Source: Paramacrobiotus metropolitanus
Taxonomy: Eukaryota; Tardigrada; Eutardigrada; Parachela; Macrobiotidae
Direction of reading: 5' to 3'
DNA length: 64,000 nucleotides
Assembly: GCF_019649055.1 (NCBI RefSeq)
Contig: NW_026570254.1
Span: forward strand, 1,054,001-1,118,000
Shown here piece after piece: positions 31,963-61,600 of the stretch. The first letter of the stretch is position 1, and every line of letters begins with the position of its first letter. The notes under the pieces were generated by a model that saw only the letters and a list, made by a program, of their open reading frames with translations, did no database searches and was not told where the DNA came from. A program made the position numbers and the translations under genes.

Positions 31963-33798
31963 ATGTTTAAAAAAGATATCTGGCGCTTCGGCGCCGTAGA
32001 CGTGCAGGATGACAGTGGACTGGTGCGCCACGGAGTGGTCCGCGCAGTGGATGCCAAGCAAGGCATTACTGTTGATTTTGACTGTCCAGGACATCGTGCC
32101 GATCTGACACCATTCACTGCGTTCGTCAATGGTCGTCTCAGTCAGTTGTCTCCCTACATATACATCGTTCCTGGAGACGAAGTGCAGGTCCTTTTCCGAA
32201 AATCCTCGGACCAGCCCTGGTGCTGGCATCCAGCGATATTCGTGTCCGATGTAGGTGTCAACGCGTTTGCCTTGGTGGAGATCAGGTTAACTGAGGCTAA
32301 CACTGTTCGCGAAGTGGTGGCCTTAGAGAGAGTGCAGCGGCTGGGCGCCATGCGGCCCTGCAAATGGCGGCCTGCGTCTGCTACGTTTCCCTATCAAAGA
32401 CATTGCGCGCAGTTACCACAGGATTTCCTGGCTACGGCCAATATGGAGACGTTCCTAGAGTTATGGCGCCAGCATACAAAGACCCTCGGCGCTACTGTTG
32501 ACAAAAACAGACTAAGTTACCTCGCACAACGAGGAAAGCAACTGACGCCATGGCAGTGTGTAAGTGAGCAGTTTTTTTTAATTTTTTGAATTTTACTTTT
32601 GGTATGTTTGCAACTGAATTACTGAAACGTACATTTTTTTAAACTTTTTTTCTGTACAGAATTCGAGTGAGCTCTAATTAAATTAATGGTAAAGCCGGGT
32701 ATCCACCTGGTCTTGCTTAGACTGATACAGTATGTTATGTGCGTATTTGTTCGCAACTTTACGGTACAGATTAAGTTTTTTGAAATCATATTTTTGATGT
32801 TTTTTGACTGTTTGAATACCAGTGCTGTTGGCTGTTTAATTTTTCTAGGCAGATGCATTTCGCTGCATCACTGACCTGATGCATAAGCGAGGAATCAAAA
32901 GAAGCTGTGACGACGAGGCTGAAACTAACACTTCGCAGCAGTTGGTTTTGGTAAATTATTTATTTGCAGTTAGCTTTATTTATAATTTATTTCTCTACTT
33001 TTTATTCACTCAGCTTTACCGTTTGCGTTTACCGTAGTTTAGTAAAGTGGTATAGTATAGTGCAAGCGATCATGTGTTTTTTCAGTACCATAACTGGCAA
33101 GTGGTAGTAATTCTAAAGCTGGCTCTTGCGCAGAGAAATCTGGATTCTTCGGATGAAGTCCACAATTTGGACTTATTTATGTGCTACATGCCTGTGGAAA
33201 TACTGCTTGAAATTCTCACATATCTCCGTGTGGCCGACCAGGTTAAGCTCCGCCGGGTTTGCTCAACATGGGACATAATTCTCAAATCCATTCTGGTATC
33301 ATCTGTTGTTATTGATCGCGATGTGCACGGACCGGAAACATTGATTCCGATATTGTACAAAGTAGTCACCGATAACACGAAGACCTTAGTTTTCGTCGGA
33401 ACAGATAAATTAGCTCGTTTGGCACTGCTGGAGCAACCATTTCGCATTATGATCGACTTATTAGTGGCTAACAAGGTCAAGGTCCCGTTAATTATCGTTG
33501 CGGGGTTTTACATTTTGAGTGGGATTTGGGCTTTCAGTCGGGAATGTACTCGTGGAAATCTGCTACACAGTGGCAGCATGTCTGTACAAAATTGGTGCTG
33601 AGAGATATGGAGGTTATCATTTGTCTGGACGACAATCCTTGGCAGATATTGGAGACCGCTGAATGTACTTCACGTGTAATGGTTGTGGAAAACAAAAACG
33701 GCGAAGAGACTAAATTTGTTCAGAAGACGGTGAGCAAGAAAACCATCAACATGAATGGCAAGGCTGAGCTGTCGCTGTTGGATTTTTTAAATGTTTGA
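31963..33798 (+). CDS. F-box protein with an N-terminal tardigrade-type domain, three exons
   Basis: Exons 31963-32559, 32849-32950 and 33086-33798 join in phase 0. The N terminus (WRFGAVDVQDDSGLVRHGVV … DFDCPGHRADLTPF … PGDEVQVLFR … PWCWHPAIF) looks like a beta-rich, Tudor/SH3-like module seen, in my memory, in many tardigrade-only proteins. The third exon holds an F-box (MPVEILLEILTYLRVADQVK LRRVCSTW), the SKP1-binding motif of SCF ubiquitin ligases, then LRR-like strands (ILKSILVSS, PFRIMIDLL). The frame breaks near 33500. Either 4 bases are missing relative to the copy at 24065 (about 471 aa if restored), or a 62 nt intron (33476-33537, GTCAAG…TTTCAG) is removed (about 449 aa). Its 3' half is duplicated at 23749-24320. 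Confidence 0.75.
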
Positions 33799-34464
33799 AT
33801 TAGTCGGCTGAATTGCTGTTGGTTTCTTCCAAGATATGCTGTGATGGTGGGTTAAAATTTGGCTACAAATGTTCCGCCTCTTTTTAACGAATATGTTCGT
33901 TTAATACGTGTGATTAGGTTGGAGTCTTTGACCTTTTTACCCGCTTTTGTTGCATGTGGTGGGCGTACTGTGCCTCATCAAAATTTATTATTGTAAGTTG
34001 TGTTTCTTTTGGCACATAAATTTACGCAGCGGAAAGATTTGCGGTCGTAAAAAGGTTTAAAAAAAACACGAAAAGTGATAAACTATTTGTTGCTTGTTTG
34101 CGTCGGAATTCGGATTGACGAATCACTGTTTAAATTTATAGTGCTTAGGTAAAATAAAATAAGAATAATGGATTCGTATTTCGCACCAAATAGCCAGTAA
34201 ATTCAAAAATTTCGAGGTAACAAGAGAAATCACTGAACAATAACAAACCCTGAATCCGTCAAAACGGAGAAATACGTACAACCATTGGCCAAACGAGCAC
34301 TGATCCTGGCAGGTTACGTAGACAAGAAATTAAAAACACGCTTTTCAAAACTTGAATAAAAACTGTACAAAATGTTCGGCAAAAAAATCTGACTAGCATC
34401 AGGCACAAATATCTTTTGGTACATTTGCGAATTGGCCTCTCCGGCATTGTATGTGTACTGACGT

Positions 34465-52570
<18,106 letters not shown>

Positions 52571-52612
52571 TGGAAGGCAGAAGCGAATTAATACTCTTTT
52601 ACTTCCCAACAA

Positions 52613-55600
52613 TAAATATATATATCCGCTCAGCCGCGCGCTAATGGAATAGGAAATAGTCCAATAACGCGCCGGGTTTAATTAATCAAATACTTTCGCT
52701 TCTTCGGGAGTTTAATTGCATTCCGGCGTGGGTGATTCTCCAAAAGGAACGCACTGTATCTCTGTAACATATATACGACCTTTATCTGGAGCAGAACGGA
52801 ACGTAAAAGTTGTGAGGTTATAAAGCACATTTGCACATTTAAGCATTTTTCCTCTTATAAGAGGGAAAGAGATCACGATTTCGCTTTCGATCCGATCGGA
52901 ATAACCAGATTTTCAGGTAATAATGTAGCGGAGCAGATAGCTGCATATTACGCCGGCTATATCATTTTGCTGCTGTATATGCCCTCGATGATCACTCCAG
53001 TTCACTCAAAAGGCTTCGCACAAGAGGCGTGGACTATATCACTCATAACTGGCCGGCTCCGAAGATGATCAATCATTCAATTTATATTTTCCACAGATCA
53101 TAATTAATTGACGCAAAATCGCAACTCTCTTCTAACAGTAACGATAATTCTGTTTACATACGAATTTACAGGACATATTCGGTACAAAGAACGGTGTAGA
53201 TTCATCTCGAGTAATCAAGTGAGTGAGAGAGCAAAGTAGTGGAAAACAAGAACATACACCACCGGCTGCACATCTATTGGCCGGCCTGATGGGCTGATTT
53301 CCTGCTCTGCAGTGCTGCACATCGCACAGACCTTCGAACTGCAGAAGGCGGATTCCGTTCAATAAACAGACAGACTGACCAGTGTGGTCAATACGTATTA
53401 TTCCCGCAGCATACACACACTACTCGAAACTCGTACTTGTATAAATCATCGGTTTCAGTCCAGTGGAAATTGGTCATAAAGTTAGACAAATATGATATTT
53501 CTTCCTTCGATTCTGAAGGAGTTTATCGTGTTGGGCCAGAATATAAACATCCGTTCCCCTTCACTCGCTCATGCGCCCATCATAATCTGTCGGTTGCACC
53601 ATATTCTTTTGATCACCATCCGTAAAAGAAGAGCAGTCAAAACATCTCCCTATTATCATACCGAACTGAAATGAACGCTGATATATTTCTAATACAGCGT
53701 CAATGCACCATAAATGCACCACGTTGGACTCAGAATACCGAAAAGTGAAAATAGCATAAGTCAACTGCCCCGACAGACTGTCCAGCCTACTAATTACTAC
53801 GCGCGGGTATAATTATATAACTAACAACCATGAGGTCACAGAAGACATATTAATTTATTCTCGAATTAGTTTTTGTTGGGGTGGCTTTCGAGATTCCGAC
53901 GTGCTTCTTTTTATTTTTAGTGAACAAAACTAAAATGTTTAATTATATAGCTTTTTCGGTCAAAAATTATGGTGCTGAGATTTATTTCTTAAAAACAATA
54001 TTGCCGGCTGCTACACACATCAGTTTATGAATGATTGCGTTCTTATGTCGTTAAGTTTGCCAACGTATGTATCGCGATCAAAGATCAAAGTATGAATTCA
54101 ATTAATAGGAAATTCTGCTTGACAAAGAATGACAAAATGGAGAACAAAGTGTTCTGAATGACCAGAACTGACCGGGCAGATAAGGAAACCCCGCTGGCGG
54201 AACGGAAACAGCTTTCTTGCAGCATGGCCGGCTAATACTGGTCTGCCTGTCTATAAACAGGTCCGTTCTCTCTGCCACTCTGTCCCTGCATGCGCCAAGA
54301 TTCCCATGTCCATTACCCATCTCGCTTCGGTAATATCATATTACACATTTTTGTTCTGGCACTGCTGGCGATTACATTTAAATAGCATGCCAAAGGAAAA
54401 TTGTGTCTGTGTATAAAAATTGGTGCGTTAGGATAACTTCGTTAGGGAAATTGGAGCACAATTTGGTTGCCAGATCAGCCGGCGCAGTCAGCTGGCTTCC
54501 TGTTCAGTATTATGTTGTTGATCGAACTGAGTCAGTGGGCTACGCACGTGTGTAAACTGAAATTGCCTTTTAAAAATAACCGCACGACGCACACATGTGG
54601 AAAATATGTGTTTAAACAACATTTATAAGGATTTCTTTTCGTAATAACTCTCCCAAAAATAGCTTAAGCGGTGTTTTGGTTAATCCTATGGACAAGGGAC
54701 AGTTCTAAACTGCGCAACAGCTGACAGTCTGCGCACGAGTATTTTAAAACTGAAAGTGGCCCGATCAGAGCCGGGCTTACAGCCTTACATAAGCCTATTG
54801 GAATTCTCTTGTGGCTTCCCCTAATTTCTCTTCTGGTGCATTTAAACGGCATCATGAAATTTATGGACTTGTTCCGTCACGTTCTGCATGGCCAAATAGT
54901 GAATGACGAGAAGCAAATTTGTACAATGCTTTGGTGGTGTGGTCGTAAATGTCAAATAAAGATCAGTCACCAGATCCGAACCCGACCAAATATTCTCCCT
55001 CTCGGCAGGATACAGACGCCTATCAAACTCTTATCAGAGGCGTCAACCAGCGCGATAGGGACTTTTGCATCTTTGCTCTTGTAAATTAAATATTCTCATG
55101 AGAAAATTAAGACAGCGCCAATATGTCTGCGCTGAAGGGTTAGTGCGAATTTCCTCGTGATTCTAATTATTTCGCTAAATAACAGATTCCACAAAAATCC
55201 TGTGTGATAGTACGCTAACGCGGTTCAGTGGTATTCGCCGGTATACGAATCAAGTTATCAACAGTGCCGAGCTACTTTGTCGGACGATTAATTATACTGA
55301 CGCCCGGATCACATAAAATAAGCAAGTATAATTATTAACAAAATTCGTTATCCTACTGATTTTTTCTATGCTGAAAAAAGTTTTTGTGGGATTAAAAAGG
55401 ACATCGTCAATGAGCGCAATTCTGCATGCTGTGTAATGCATAAAGAAATACTTGAATAATAAAAATCTTCAATTAAGCAAATGCCAAAGCTATATTGCCA
55501 TGCGAACGCCATTAAACGAAATTTATTGGATTTTCAAGTATTGTTGGTAAATAGGGCATTGTATATTGCCGCCTATGCGCATAAAAGAAGGGAAATAAAG

Positions 55601-57400
55601 CATTGAGAAATACCGAAAGCCGTGGGGAAGGGGTTTACTTTTGACCAGTGGTCAAGGCAAACACCACGTCTAATTGTTTCGGTGCTCATAATTTTTCAAG
55701 TGTTGATAGCGGCTTAGCATTCACAGGCACTTTTATCAATTGTTGCAATTTACTTCTGTTTGTACTGGGCAGTGGGCATATGCTGAATTTTTGTCCGCTA
55801 CCCAGAAAATCTTGGGCCTGGCATGAATTCATAGAAATAGATTTCCATTTAATAACGCCGAGCGAAATTGCCAAGTGAGAAAAGTGACCAACGGCCACTT
55901 GCCCAACTGGTTTTACAAGTTATTATACTCGATGCATGACTGCCATATATAACACGTCGCCACGGTCACGGTCAGTATCTACAGAGAAAATCCATATTCG
56001 AGCGCCGTGCAGCAGCGCCTGTGCACATTAAATATTCCGCAGCTGACCATAATAATTTAACCAAGGTGTCGCTCTGCAGCGCTGATCAGTAAATAAGCGT
56101 CGCTTATGCGTGAATTAATTTCGGGAGATAATTGCTGGGTGTCATCTAGCCGTTTCTTGCAGTGGATAAACTGGAATGGGTTAATTTTAGGAAACACGAA
56201 CTGAATGCATGGTCTCCATGACGTTGAGCGATTTCTACGGCACATATTCCCATTACTGTACATACAATTACTACACGGTACAAATTTAGTTCCAACCGGA
56301 AATACCGCGCGGTCCGCTGAATAATCGTCAGATACTTATGCACATGTTAATGTCAAAAAAGTATTGTATTCGGCTAAATGTTCCCGCAATATCCAACACG
56401 CAACCTATTATGAGAGCTTTTGGAAAAAGGAAATTCTCATCCTTAGCAGACTGGACACGTGCTGGGGAGACGCGTACAATGCATCTTGTGGACACAATGC
56501 AGTATGGTGCTGTATACTGTATACGCCACAAGTGCACGGCAAGATATTTTTAGAATGTGAAATCTGGTAACCAAAATAATCTAATTGGCTTTTATTTTTA
56601 AATGCAGTTCTCAATAGTTTATTCATGTGCTACGTGTTCTCTGCGTGAGTGAGCTTAGAATAACAGCGTGACTATAAAAGAACATAATTTATTTTAATGG
56701 GAAAAATTTAGTTGCAAAGACTTTTTTGTCACAAACAGATTTGTGCAGCGCGCCTTCATCATTTTTATTTTTTTCTTATGACAGAAAATAAATTTATTCT
56801 CGATACAGTCAGTGCAAATAATTACGTGTGCCGTAAAAAAGCCTCATCATTGAAACCGTAGGCCGATGTCTAATATTTAACGCCAAAAATTACGGTTAAT
56901 AAACTGCCAGAAGACAGCTATTTCCTGGTCAGTTTCATTGTTGCTCTGGCTCTCTAATCTGACCGCCACTTCTGTACGTTATCATATTTTCCACGCTCAT
57001 CACGAAATTAGCGCCCAAAGCCATACTTCTGTTTGGTTTAAAATTTCAGTACAATTATTTTCCCGCCGACGACGAGCAAAATGAGAAATTTGGCTGCATT
57101 TGGCCGCTAACTCCTATTTAACGCCCCTACATCTCTCACGAAATCGCTTTGCAGATGAGTCTGTTCACGGCTTGACACGTAAAATCCACGCAACCCCACC
57201 CCAAAGCAGATGGTCCCATGGAGAAACCAAATAACAATATGATTATACGTCTTAATACACCAGCACCTTCCGAAAAGCACCTTAACAACACGCTTTGTTC
57301 CAAAGGCCCAAAGCAACATCTTCGTATACAAAAGAAAGGCATCGAGTCGGTCAGAATTATTGCTTGTGCCACATATCTTTACGCTGCACACTAAGATTTA
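52613..57400. other. Upstream of teneurin, no gene seen
   Basis: Contains the teneurin promoter and possible 5' UTR exons, which cannot be placed without transcripts. The ORFs are short and composition-random. Confidence 0.4.
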
Positions 57401-57413
57401 CCGTAAATAGCCC

Positions 57414-58688
57414 GTGTATGTAATCCGGAATTATCGGATAATTGTCCCCAGCCGGCAGGAAATGCTGGATAACGCGAACACTGATATGCTAGTGTATCTG
57501 TTTATACTGAACACTACACGAAGAACAAAGCAATGTCGCGCAGAAAATGCAGAAGAATATTATGCACGCATTATGACATCTGGTTATGAACCTTTTAGAA
57601 AATTAGCACATCGTAGGTGTTGCCCAAACGCGAAAAATATTGCTGATATTAATGCACCTCTTGCTTATATCATGGCAGCATTTTGTTCAAATACTTAGCT
57701 AAAGAGCTATATCAGACAACGATCAGACGTCATCGCCTGACCGGCGCTTGTCAAATTAAAATTTATCAATATTATTCAACCATCATCAGATATCGACACG
57801 TATTTTTCTGACATTTCCCGCAGATTCTATAGGAATTTGACAAATGTTGTTGTTTGTAATAACGAACGACGTATACGCACACCGATGGGTATATTGTCTA
57901 AGCGCGGCAATATCCCTTGCAGCGGATTTTGCGCATTTGGTCATTGCAGAACAGGTCGCTGATCATGTCTATTACAGTGTTTTACCATTAAAACAATTAA
58001 ATGGCCTTTATTGTTTAGTGTCATCAAACAAAAACATCGGATCTCCAATTAGTAACTGCTAATTTTCTATTGAACTGCGTTAGATTGCGGACGCGCAGGG
58101 TGGTTATTAATTACGGTGCGAGTGGTAAATTATGATATCGTATATACTCGCCTTGTCTGTGCAATTTGTAAGTACTGTTGCCGGTGGCCGTACAATTTGT
58201 AGGTGCCACTACATTAATAGTAGGCTACCAGATCAAAAATGTGGGTTTATGAAACAATTTCCGGTGGTACACATCGGCTGCTGTTTTGCCTACATTACCG
58301 TTCGCAACAAGGAAATTTAAACAGGTCACTGCTGACAAAATGTAAATTTTATCAGTGCGCAGTGGTAATCCTTGCAAAGTACCAAAGCCATTCATGCCAT
58401 CAAGCACAGTACCCTAGTGTTGTCTGCAATACTCGATGCAATACAATAAAAACTTTCCAAAGATTCTGTAATCATCTTGCATTTGTTGTAATGGTAGCCG
58501 CTCTTGTAGAAGCACTGTTTTATCACGAAACCGGAAATGCTGGTTTCCAGTCAACATATAATACATATGTTCATCGAATATATTTTCTCGTTGCGAACGC
58601 TATTTGTCCACTACAAAAAGGTTTTAATGAAAAATTATTCGTCGTCAAAAATCAGTTACTCTTAAAACCCTACGAGCCCTACTCGTAG
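57414..58688 (+). other. Cluster of short plus-strand ORFs, gene doubtful
   Basis: Three separated open frames lie close together: 57414-57698 (95 aa), 57844-58062 (73 aa) and 58239-58688 (150 aa). The last contains a cysteine-rich stretch (CKFYQC … SHSCHQAQYPSVVCNTRCNT) and a hydrophobic helix (LAFVVMVAALVEALFY). A possible signal-peptide-like start MISYILALSVQFVSTVAGG lies at 58132. The local coding density is higher than in the surrounding DNA, but splice sites that join these frames are not convincing. Unrecognised. Confidence 0.2.
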
Positions 58689-58699
58689 CGATACTATTT

Positions 58700-61600
58700 G
58701 AACCCTGAAATACCTGTGGGCACATATGCCCATTAACCGTTTTATAACTTTTCTCGAATAAGCAGTTTCAGTGACCCTGAATAATTTACTGCAATTTACC
58801 GTCTTCGGCTACCTATGCAGCAGAGATAAACGAGGTGTGAAGGTGAGCAAATTCCCAAACTTTTCCACTCTATAATTTGGACAAAAGAAAAGGATGATAA
58901 CCACGAATATTAATGCCTTTATATCCATACCTGCTCAAGCGAACCCTACGCACTGGGTGCTTTATCGTTGGTAATTACTCATCTCGCTTTCACCACACAT
59001 TCGATTCCCAATGTTTGTCACCGATAAAATTGTGATAAATGCTATTTGTTGACAATAACTTCAGTTTAGATACTGTGTTATGGTCCTTAAACACGGCTTA
59101 TCCTTCTTACAGCGAAAATTTTCTCAATAACCTTGCGCGATGTAAAAATTAACTTTCGTAAACAAAAAACATTAACGTGAACCTAGTTTTCATAGTTTAT
59201 AACTGGTACTGGTGAATGCTTGTAGCACCAAGCAAAATACAGTAAGCCGATTTGGGAAGATCCATGGCTATTCCAAAATTACCGGCTTACTCACGGCAGA
59301 TATCCTTCAAGATAATGACAAGATACAAGTTTGTTTCTTCGCATTTTGCTCTTTGCAACTCGAGATAAAAGGTAATGACTTAAGCCGAAAACAATGGTTG
59401 CTCTCAATGAATATTAAGTTATTAAGTTATTAGCACGAGCAATTTGCAGTCCTGTGCTGCTGAATCTCTGTAGTACGAGAATATACATTCCAAAATGCAT
59501 ACAAGATAATAAGCGGAGATCAGCTGGAAAAGAAACTTTAAGATCGGCGCTCCTTCGTAAGCTTCGATTTGAGACCGGTAGCATTCATGCCGGTATGCAA
59601 TTTTTATTCGATACTGAAATAGCGGGAGGCAAGTTGATCACAATGTATCCCGCTTTATTTATACTTACTTTACATGCCGACAAGCCATACTGACATCTTC
59701 CGGAATGTTTGTGTATCGTAAAAATAATGTCATGGATACTTTGCGTTGCTTCCTCTTCGCTAACCGTCAAAGACATTTGCCTCCACGACGCGCTGTGATG
59801 GGAATACAGCTACTATGCACCCATTATCGGCATTAATGATCTTGCAATAAAAGCTAAGAATTCCTGAAAAAAGCCTAATAACTATGAGCATTTGATAAGT
59901 TCCTCCAGCTCTAGATATGATCTGACTGGTGTAGGATAAAAACAAGTTTTTTTGGGGGTGATCGATACCACGTTATAGTTGCTTTGGTTGACATCGTGTC
60001 CCTAAAATCCCAGCTGAATTCTCGAAGCAAAAATGGTTGCTCGAACTTTCAACGAATTTTTTTTAAATAGCTTAATTTAAAAGGACATTTTTGTTGTGCC
60101 GATATACTGTTACTATCGTAAGTACTCGCATATAAATCTATCTGCATTGAAGCACACGATGGCAATGTACAAACTTCGTTATTACACATAGTTGCGTTTG
60201 TTCACGTATAAACCGAATACATACTGTGTACTGCAGGGTCATTGGTCGCGTAAAATACAGTTGGGAATAAATAGAAATTGAAATTTCAGCCACTTTAAGT
60301 CTAAAGCACTCATATGTCCTAGTTTAAGGTTAATCTTTTGACTTGTAGTAATGATCATTTATATAAACGTGTTACAATTTACAAATGTTTCACATTACTT
60401 TAAGAGTCAGTGCGTGCGGAAAATGCAATTTCATAAGTGAGTGCAACATATTGATTGTCTAATATTATTTCTCCTCTTTAAATTGAAGGGCACTTTACAT
60501 CTGTAGCAAGTCGAATTAAAGTAGCCTTCCACTTTATCGATACGAGCAGTTTATTATAGTGCTGTTATATGCGTTTGCAGTCCACGTTATCTGAATACAT
60601 TTGTGCTTTACTAGATATGCACTGGACAGTTTGCACGTTGGCATTGAAATGCTTATAATACTGTGTTTAATTTGTGTTAATTGCAGCAAAAGACTGAATG
60701 GAATTTATTAACTGTTGTAATCCGGAAAGGACAAGTGCTTGATCATGTACGTAACTACAGTACGGTTTCTGATTGCCAAACTGATAAAACGTGTCCGTGC
60801 TTCGCAGGATGCCGTCTACAATGTATACATATGCACGATTCATCACTTGCGACGGAACTGACCAAATCTTTCCAGTAGTCATATAAAAAACTTTCATCTC
60901 TAGACGCTGGGTGCTCATTTTTTCAGCTTTAACAGCTTTCATCATCCATCCTCTTTTGCGAGTTCGTCCGTCATGGAACATATGACTTCGTTTATTATCA
61001 CTCATTTCGTGTCTGTTATTCACGACATCCATCAGATAAAGGAAGCAATGTTGCAATTTATCCAATTAGAAGCAAAGAAAACTCGATTGAATCAGTCATC
61101 CAGGGCACCGTCAAAACCAGAATAATCCCTTATGCAATACCATAATAATGCTTCTTGGATGTCATGCTTACGCACTTTACGCAGTAGCATACAGCTCGCA
61201 TAGCTTTCTTAAGACTATCAAGTTTATTTTAATAACTAATATGGTCGGACTTTTACACAAGGATAACTAGGCAGTTACTACTTTTTGATATCAACTTTTT
61301 TTAAAAAGAGAACAAATATTTTTTTAGTTGCTTCGTACACATGCATTATAATTTTCTATCTGAAGCGGGGTACTAATTTTAACAAAAGAATGCAATAACT
61401 ATACGGCATTTGCTGCAATAACTATAAAGCGCTTTTACAACGTACTGTATAGTGTATACCAGGTACTGTGTAGTGCAGTCTGTGCAGAAGAGAATGGAGA
61501 TTCCCGATGCACACTGGACATACCTGTCAGGAATGACCTGCTGCGTTAATTAGATATTCTTCTGCATTATTATAGCAGCATTGTTTGTCTCGCACTATTA

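Noticed and set aside
58985..59005. TTCGATTCCC resembling a tRNA T-arm
   Set aside because: No acceptor stem or anticodon arm can be placed around it.
60667..61065. 132-codon minus-strand ORF
   Set aside because: No domain, no paired splice sites, random-looking composition.
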